Assembly: GCA_030018745.1 (NCBI GenBank)
Contig: JASEHB010000058.1
Location: forward strand, 1 to 9,466
From: Desulfatibacillaceae bacterium
Lineage (GTDB): Bacteria; Desulfobacterota; Desulfobacteria; Desulfobacterales; Desulfatibacillaceae
Direction: 5' to 3'
DNA: 9,466 nucleotides
The notes below the pieces were generated by a model that saw only the letters and a program-made list of their open reading frames with translations, was not told where the DNA came from and ran no database searches. Below, one piece after another: positions 5,850 through 9,466 of this stretch. Numbering within the stretch: the stretch's first letter is position 1; each line of letters opens with the position of its first letter. The position numbers and the translations under genes were made by a program.

Positions 5850-7348
5850 AATACGCTGTTTTGGCCCTGCTTGTAATTATGGCCTGCCCGCCAGTTTACA
5901 ACTGGTCTGATGCCCTTGTGGACATGGCCCCGCATGGCCGTGGCGCGGATGTGGCAAGGGAGTTTGTGGAATTTTTATCCAAGGCCAGCATAAGAACCGA
6001 TGCCAAAACCGGGGAGTTTTTCGACACCCTGGGCAAGAGCATTTCCCGGTTTCAGATTTCAAGGCTTTATGAAAGCGAGCTTATGCGGGACCTGCCCGAT
6101 GGATTTAAGGGAGTTGCCTTTTACGGGAGGCAGGGTGCGGCCAATTACCACATGGGGCTTACAGATGCGGATTATGGAAGGGTGAACCTTTCCACGCCCG
6201 GCGAATTCTTTACCCAGATGGGCTTAAAAAAGCTGGATGACCAAAGCCGGGGAGGAACCCTTTTTACGGGGACAATCGCGGCCAAGGCTGTTTTCGGGGA
6301 ATTCTCGCACCGCAACGCTGCTGCCCTCACAGAAGGGGTGCTCAAGGTTCTTGACCCGGAAAACATAAAAAAAATCCAATGCCTTAAGGAGCGGCAGAAC
6401 CGGCACATCCAAAACGAATCCCTTCAGGTGGTTGCCGAGTATTACAAGGCCTTCCCGCAAAGTACCGACATTTTGAAGCAGTATATCTTTATCTATCACT
6501 CCCTTGTGCGGCGCTACCGCCACGAGGGCAGGGAATACACCCGCAGCCATTTCCGAGCCATGTTCCTTATGGACAAGCTGCGGGCCGACTACCCGGCCAT
6601 TGCCGCCCATCTTGATTCCCTGCGCCATTTTTACACTGTGGAAATCAGCGTGTTAAACCCCCAGGGCAACACGGTTCTCAGCCTCACCTTTGACAGCAAG
6701 GATGATTTCTTCTCCTTTTACGCCTACACAACAGGCGGCATGGTTGTCCCCCGCGACCAGAACGAGAACCCTGTTTTTGAAGAGGCCTTTTTGCCTTCCC
6801 AGATGGAAAACGCAGTTTTTGAAACCCGCATAAACACCCTTGTCAATGTTTATGGCTTAAAGTTCATCTCCCAGGACATAAAGGGCCGCATCGCCTTTAA
6901 CCTTGGCCCGCAAAAGGGCAGGGTGGAGATGACTTTGGCTGAATTCCCCAAAACCCTTGTCACCGGCAGGCTTGGCTCTGTTTTGCCTGCCTGGGTCATT
7001 GAGCTTGCCATTCCCCAGAACATGGGCTCCATTGTGGATGAGTTTTTTGACACAATGACAAGCTCGCGGGACGGAAAAGGCGCTTTTATTGCAATGGAGT
7101 GGGATGAGTCTGCCAAAAACGGGGTGGATTTTTCCTTTTTCGCCCAAAGCGATTTTCTGGATAACTTTTATGTGCGCTTTGCAATGGCTGCCGCAAACTA
7201 CCAGTTGCGCACAACGGGCCAGGCCCGAAAAGAGGCGGCGTCCTTTGTTGAGGGCTATTTTGCCGCACTTATAAATGACCTGAACCTGTACAGCGCAAAC
7301 AATGGCCAGCCAGCCCTTGCAGATGCTGCACCTGCCCCTGCTGATTAG
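5846..7348 (+). CDS. Exported protein of unknown function, possible lipoprotein
   Basis: I do not recognise this 500-residue protein. The ATG at 5846 overlaps the preceding stop codon and follows a strong ribosome binding site, GGGGAGG at 5835-5841. Residues 4-13 are hydrophobic after a single lysine, and IMAC at 11-14 resembles a lipobox with methionine in the unusual -2 position. The chain is therefore either a lipoprotein cleaved before C14 or held by an N-terminal helix. The rest is soluble, without further membrane segments. It alternates helical, charged stretches (for example 170-260, with RRYRHEGREY) and strand-like stretches (about 265-400). The tail, QPALADAAPAPAD, is low in complexity. 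C14 and one cysteine in the IKKIQCLKE segment (about 179) are the only ones. Translational coupling to the GT-C-like gene suggests a partner at the outer face of the inner membrane, but I cannot name an activity. Confidence 0.7.
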   Translation: MKYAVLALLVIMACPPVYNWSDALVDMAPHGRGADVAREFVEFLSKASIRTDAKTGEFFDTLGKSISRFQISRLYESELMRDLPDGFKGVAFYGRQGAANYHMGLTDADYGRVNLSTPGEFFTQMGLKKLDDQSRGGTLFTGTIAAKAVFGEFSHRNAAALTEGVLKVLDPENIKKIQCLKERQNRHIQNESLQVVAEYYKAFPQSTDILKQYIFIYHSLVRRYRHEGREYTRSHFRAMFLMDKLRADYPAIAAHLDSLRHFYTVEISVLNPQGNTVLSLTFDSKDDFFSFYAYTTGGMVVPRDQNENPVFEEAFLPSQMENAVFETRINTLVNVYGLKFISQDIKGRIAFNLGPQKGRVEMTLAEFPKTLVTGRLGSVLPAWVIELAIPQNMGSIVDEFFDTMTSSRDGKGAFIAMEWDESAKNGVDFSFFAQSDFLDNFYVRFAMAAANYQLRTTGQARKEAASFVEGYFAALINDLNLYSANNGQPALADAAPAPAD

Positions 7349-7490
7349 GCTTCAGGTTCTTCGCATTTGAAAAAAACTTATTTTTTGCACTCTCTTTGCC
7401 AACAAGGGCCAGGCTGTCATGCCTTTGCAGGCTTTGTATCCAGAGAAAAACAAAATGACGGCTATAGTTCTTTTTTTATAAACCTGTTTT

Positions 7491-7622
7491 TTTCGTGTGT
7501 TTCGTGTTTTTCGTGGTTTAAACTGTTGTTTTCTGCCTTTTGCCGGCCACAAAGACCCTGCCCAGGGCCTTTGTAAATGAAGAAAAAAATCATCAATTCT
7601 TTGCCACGAAAAGCACGAAAAA
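7491..7622 (+). repeat. Inverted intergenic repeat built of 9-bp CGTG units
   Basis: The left arm holds three tandem 9-bp units, TTTCGTGTG, TTTCGTGTT and TTTCGTGGT (7491-7517). The right arm holds the opposite-strand form: CACGAAAAG and CACGAAAAA (7605-7622). Within these, 7500-7516 and 7604-7620 are 17-bp inverted copies with one mismatch, separated by 87 bp. Similar CACGAAA-type arrays are familiar from intergenic regions of many environmental bacteria. They often produce spurious small proteins rich in H-E-K, as seen on the minus strand here. Function is unknown. Confidence 0.7.
7549..7574 (+). repeat. Hairpin in the centre of the CGTG inverted repeat
   Basis: ACAAAG (7549-7554) pairs with CTTTGT (7569-7574) and CCCT (7556-7559) with AGGG (7564-7567). 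There is one A-C mismatch between the two helices and a GCCC loop. It sits near the middle of the spacer between the two arms. Neither strand has a T-run after it, so it is not an intrinsic terminator. Confidence 0.45.
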
Positions 7623-7792
7623 AGACAAAGCAGTTAACTTGATGCCTCGTCTGCAAAAGCTGCAATCCGCGCAAAAGGCTGTCATTGTGGCTTCAACTTG
7701 CACTTGTGTGCCCTAAATGACGACCCGTTAACCGCCTTGCTCGTTTGTGGTTTCATTTTTTCCAAATGCCAAAACTCCTTCAGATTAGCCTT

Positions 7793-7850
7793 GCATAAGG
7801 GGGAAAAATCGCATAAGCATCAGTTCCATTGGATTTTATTGCTGCATAAA
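7793..7850 (+). promoter_or_regulatory. Three GCATAA direct repeats upstream of the exporter gene
   Basis: GCATAAG occurs at 7793-7799 and 7811-7817, and GCATAAA at 7844-7850. Start-to-start distances are 18 and 33 bp. They lie 57 to 114 bp before the exporter start codon. They could be operator half-sites, but hexamer matches in a short AT-rich stretch may also be chance. A TTGACC at 7856-7861 resembles a -35 box but has no acceptable -10 partner. Confidence 0.25.
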
Positions 7851-7906
7851 CGCATTTGACCTGTTATCCCTGCCTGCGTCATCGCTGCGGGGTCGGTTTT
7901 TATATC

Positions 7907-9466
7907 ATGGCCCTATTTCGCGAGCCTGTTGAGCGCGGGTTCACCCGTGCCGGGCATTTTTTTTATTCCCACCGCATTGCAGTCCTTGTGGTTATGTTCC
8001 TGCTGGTGGGCCTTCTGGTGGCCCAGATCCGCCATGTCACCCTGGACACTTCTTCCGAGGCCCTGCTCAAAAAGAGCGATCCGGCCCGCAAAATCTACGA
8101 TGCCTTCAAGGAGCAGTTCGGGCTTTCGGAAATAATCATAATAACGGTGAAGCCCCCCAATATTTTTAATGAGGATTTTCTGGAGCGCCTTTCCGCTTTT
8201 CATGCAGCCCTGGAAAGCGAGGCCCCCTTTGTGCGAAGGGTCACAAGCCTTGTCAATATCCGCAGTTTAAGGACAGAGGATGATTTTCTGCTTGTGGAGG
8301 ACCTTCTTGGGGATATTCCCCAAGGCCAGCAGGAAATGCAGGAGTTTGCCCGGCAGGTCTTTGAAAATCCCCTTTATGAAAACCACATTATTTCCCAGGA
8401 CGGACTTCATGCGGCCATCATGCTCGAAGCCGAAGCCATTGTGGCCGGAGCTGAAACCCGCGGCTTTCTGGAAGCCTTTGATGCTGTTGAGGCGCCGGGC
8501 AAAGCCGCTCCGCAAACGGCGGCCTATTTTGGAGAAAAGGAAAACCGCATTCTTGTGGATGCGCTCAAAAAAATTGTTGAGCGCCACAATTCCCCGGATT
8601 TTGCAGTAACCCTGTCCGGCGGGCCGGTGGTTGTGGATGCCTTCAACCGGGCCACTTTGTCCGACCTGCGCCTTTGCGTCTTTCTGGCCATCTGCATCAA
8701 CATTTTCTTTTTATCCTTTTTGTTCCGCAGAATCACAGGCGTGGTGCTGCCCCTGCTCGTCGTCAATGCTGCTGCGGCATCCACCATAGGCCTCATGGCA
8801 TTTCTTGGCGTCTCCCTCAAAATGACCACCACCATCATCCCGCCCTTTCTTCTGGCTGTGGGGGTGGCGTCCTCTGTCCATGTGCTGGCAATCTTTTATA
8901 GGCGCTTTGATGCAGGAGATTCCAAGGAGGATGCCATTGCCTATGCCTTGGGGCATTCCGGCTTTGCTGTGGCCCTGGCCAGCGCGACCACGGCTGCCGG
9001 GCTTCTGTCCTTTTCCTTTGCAGAGCTTGCAGCAATAGGCGAAGTTGGCCGTTTTGCCGCAATAGGGGTCATGCTTGCCTTTTTTTACACGGTCATCCTG
9101 CTGCCCGCGCTTCTGGCTGTCATCCCCTTAAAGCCCAGGGCGCCCAAGTTTTCCGGCCACGGGCTTATGGACAGCATACTGCTTGGCATGGCCCGTTTTT
9201 CCATGGCCCACTGCAAAAGCATTGTGATCATAAGCATTGCCCTGGGGCTTGTTTCCATTACAGGGCTTGTTCAATTGAGGTTTAGCAATAACATTGTGGA
9301 TTACTTTGCCGATACCAACCCTGTAAAAAACGACCTTATGATGATGGACAAGGTTATGAACGGCGTTGTAACCCTGGAAGCCCTGATAGACACAAAAACA
9401 CCCAACGGCCTGCACGACCCGGACATGATGATGCGCATGGAGCAGGCTTCCCAGGCGCTGTTGGCC
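7907..9466 (+). CDS. RND/MMPL-family exporter (3' truncated)
   Basis: The frame opens with ATG at 7907 and stays open for exactly 520 codons to the window edge; family members usually have about 750-900 residues, so a third or more is missing. Residues about 24-40 form the first transmembrane helix, followed by a large periplasmic domain to about 252. Helices 2-6 follow between about 254 and 405, including PPFLLAVGVASSVHVLAIFYRR, the counterpart of the GVGVDY-type helix of RND pumps, and GHSGFAVALASATTAAGLLSF. A seventh helix (about 438-457) starts the second half of the duplicated RND fold, with the second periplasmic domain beginning near 460. The overall look is closest to the hydrophobe/lipid exporter branch (HpnN- or MmpL-like) rather than to multidrug AcrB pumps. 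Substrates are probably lipids or hydrophobic compounds; this is inference. The ribosome binding site is weak, GGGG at 7889-7892 being too distant. No partner adaptor gene is visible. Confidence 0.85.
   Translation, partial: MALFREPVERGFTRAGHFFYSHRIAVLVVMFLLVGLLVAQIRHVTLDTSSEALLKKSDPARKIYDAFKEQFGLSEIIIITVKPPNIFNEDFLERLSAFHAALESEAPFVRRVTSLVNIRSLRTEDDFLLVEDLLGDIPQGQQEMQEFARQVFENPLYENHIISQDGLHAAIMLEAEAIVAGAETRGFLEAFDAVEAPGKAAPQTAAYFGEKENRILVDALKKIVERHNSPDFAVTLSGGPVVVDAFNRATLSDLRLCVFLAICINIFFLSFLFRRITGVVLPLLVVNAAAASTIGLMAFLGVSLKMTTTIIPPFLLAVGVASSVHVLAIFYRRFDAGDSKEDAIAYALGHSGFAVALASATTAAGLLSFSFAELAAIGEVGRFAAIGVMLAFFYTVILLPALLAVIPLKPRAPKFSGHGLMDSILLGMARFSMAHCKSIVIISIALGLVSITGLVQLRFSNNIVDYFADTNPVKNDLMMMDKVMNGVVTLEALIDTKTPNGLHDPDMMMRMEQASQALLA

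Larger units (their letters stand above)
7349..7906 (+). other. Repeat-rich intergenic region of about 560 bp
   Basis: No convincing gene lies here. Several open frames of 60-70 codons exist on both strands, but they are lysine- and histidine-rich by-products of the repeat and have no ribosome binding sites. The region contains the CGTG inverted repeat (7491-7622) with an inner hairpin (7549-7574) and three GCATAA boxes (7793-7850). It is visibly more AT-rich than the flanking genes. I found no clear intrinsic terminator for the upstream gene; the A/T-only dyad near 7369-7386 is too weak. Confidence 0.6.

Noticed and set aside
7491..7622. CRISPR array
   Set aside because: The units are only 9 bp, directly adjacent without spacers on each arm, and inverted between arms. 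No cas gene is present.
7367..7674. Small protein genes in the repeat region on both strands
   Set aside because: Their composition follows from the CGTG/CACGAAA repeats and T-runs, and they lack ribosome binding sites.
8524..8838. Minus-strand open frames over the exporter gene
   Set aside because: The + strand frame is uninterrupted for 520 codons and has clear RND helices. The antisense frames are short and featureless.

Overview
The window looks like a chromosomal segment from a Desulfobacterota (former deltaproteobacterial), probably anaerobic and sulfate-reducer-like, organism. The grounds are a TupABC-type tungstate transporter, an extracellular protein with calcium loops and a choice-of-anchor-U-like C-terminal module, mid-to-high GC with frequent ATA isoleucine codons throughout, and an intergenic CACGAAA-type repeat. 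This is inference from content; no phylogenetic marker gene is present. All genes I accept are on the + strand, and codon use looks uniform, so I see no clear island boundary.

Region 1 (2-1396): the 3' part of a large secreted protein. It has an EF-hand loop, a domain resembling the oxidoreductase molybdopterin (SUOX-like) fold but without an evident metal-ligand cysteine, a second calcium-type loop, and a C-terminal choice-of-anchor-U-like module ending in a short Gly-Cys-Phe tail.

Region 2 (1406-4146): a compact tupA-tupB-tupC operon encoding a periplasmic tungstate-binding protein, a permease, and an ATPase with a C-terminal Mop/TOBE-like domain. A strong hairpin and a candidate promoter lie in front of tupA. 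tupB and tupC overlap by ATGA. Tungstate would supply tungstopterin enzymes; whether the upstream molybdopterin-fold protein is functionally linked is open.

Region 3 (4147-7348): after a leader with competing hairpins and a candidate promoter, two genes overlap by ATGA. The first encodes a polytopic membrane protein of GT-C-like appearance. The second encodes a 500-residue exported, possibly lipid-anchored protein that I cannot assign.

Region 4 (7349-7906): about 560 bp without a convincing gene. It holds an inverted repeat made of 9-bp CGTG units around a second hairpin, and three GCATAA boxes.

Region 5 (7907-9466): the first 520 codons of an RND/MMPL-type exporter gene that runs off the right edge.

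No rRNA, tRNA, CRISPR array, transposase or phage gene is visible. I do not see a clearly new system. The least explained items are the coupled membrane-protein/lipoprotein pair and the odd molybdopterin-fold/anchor-U protein next to tupABC.
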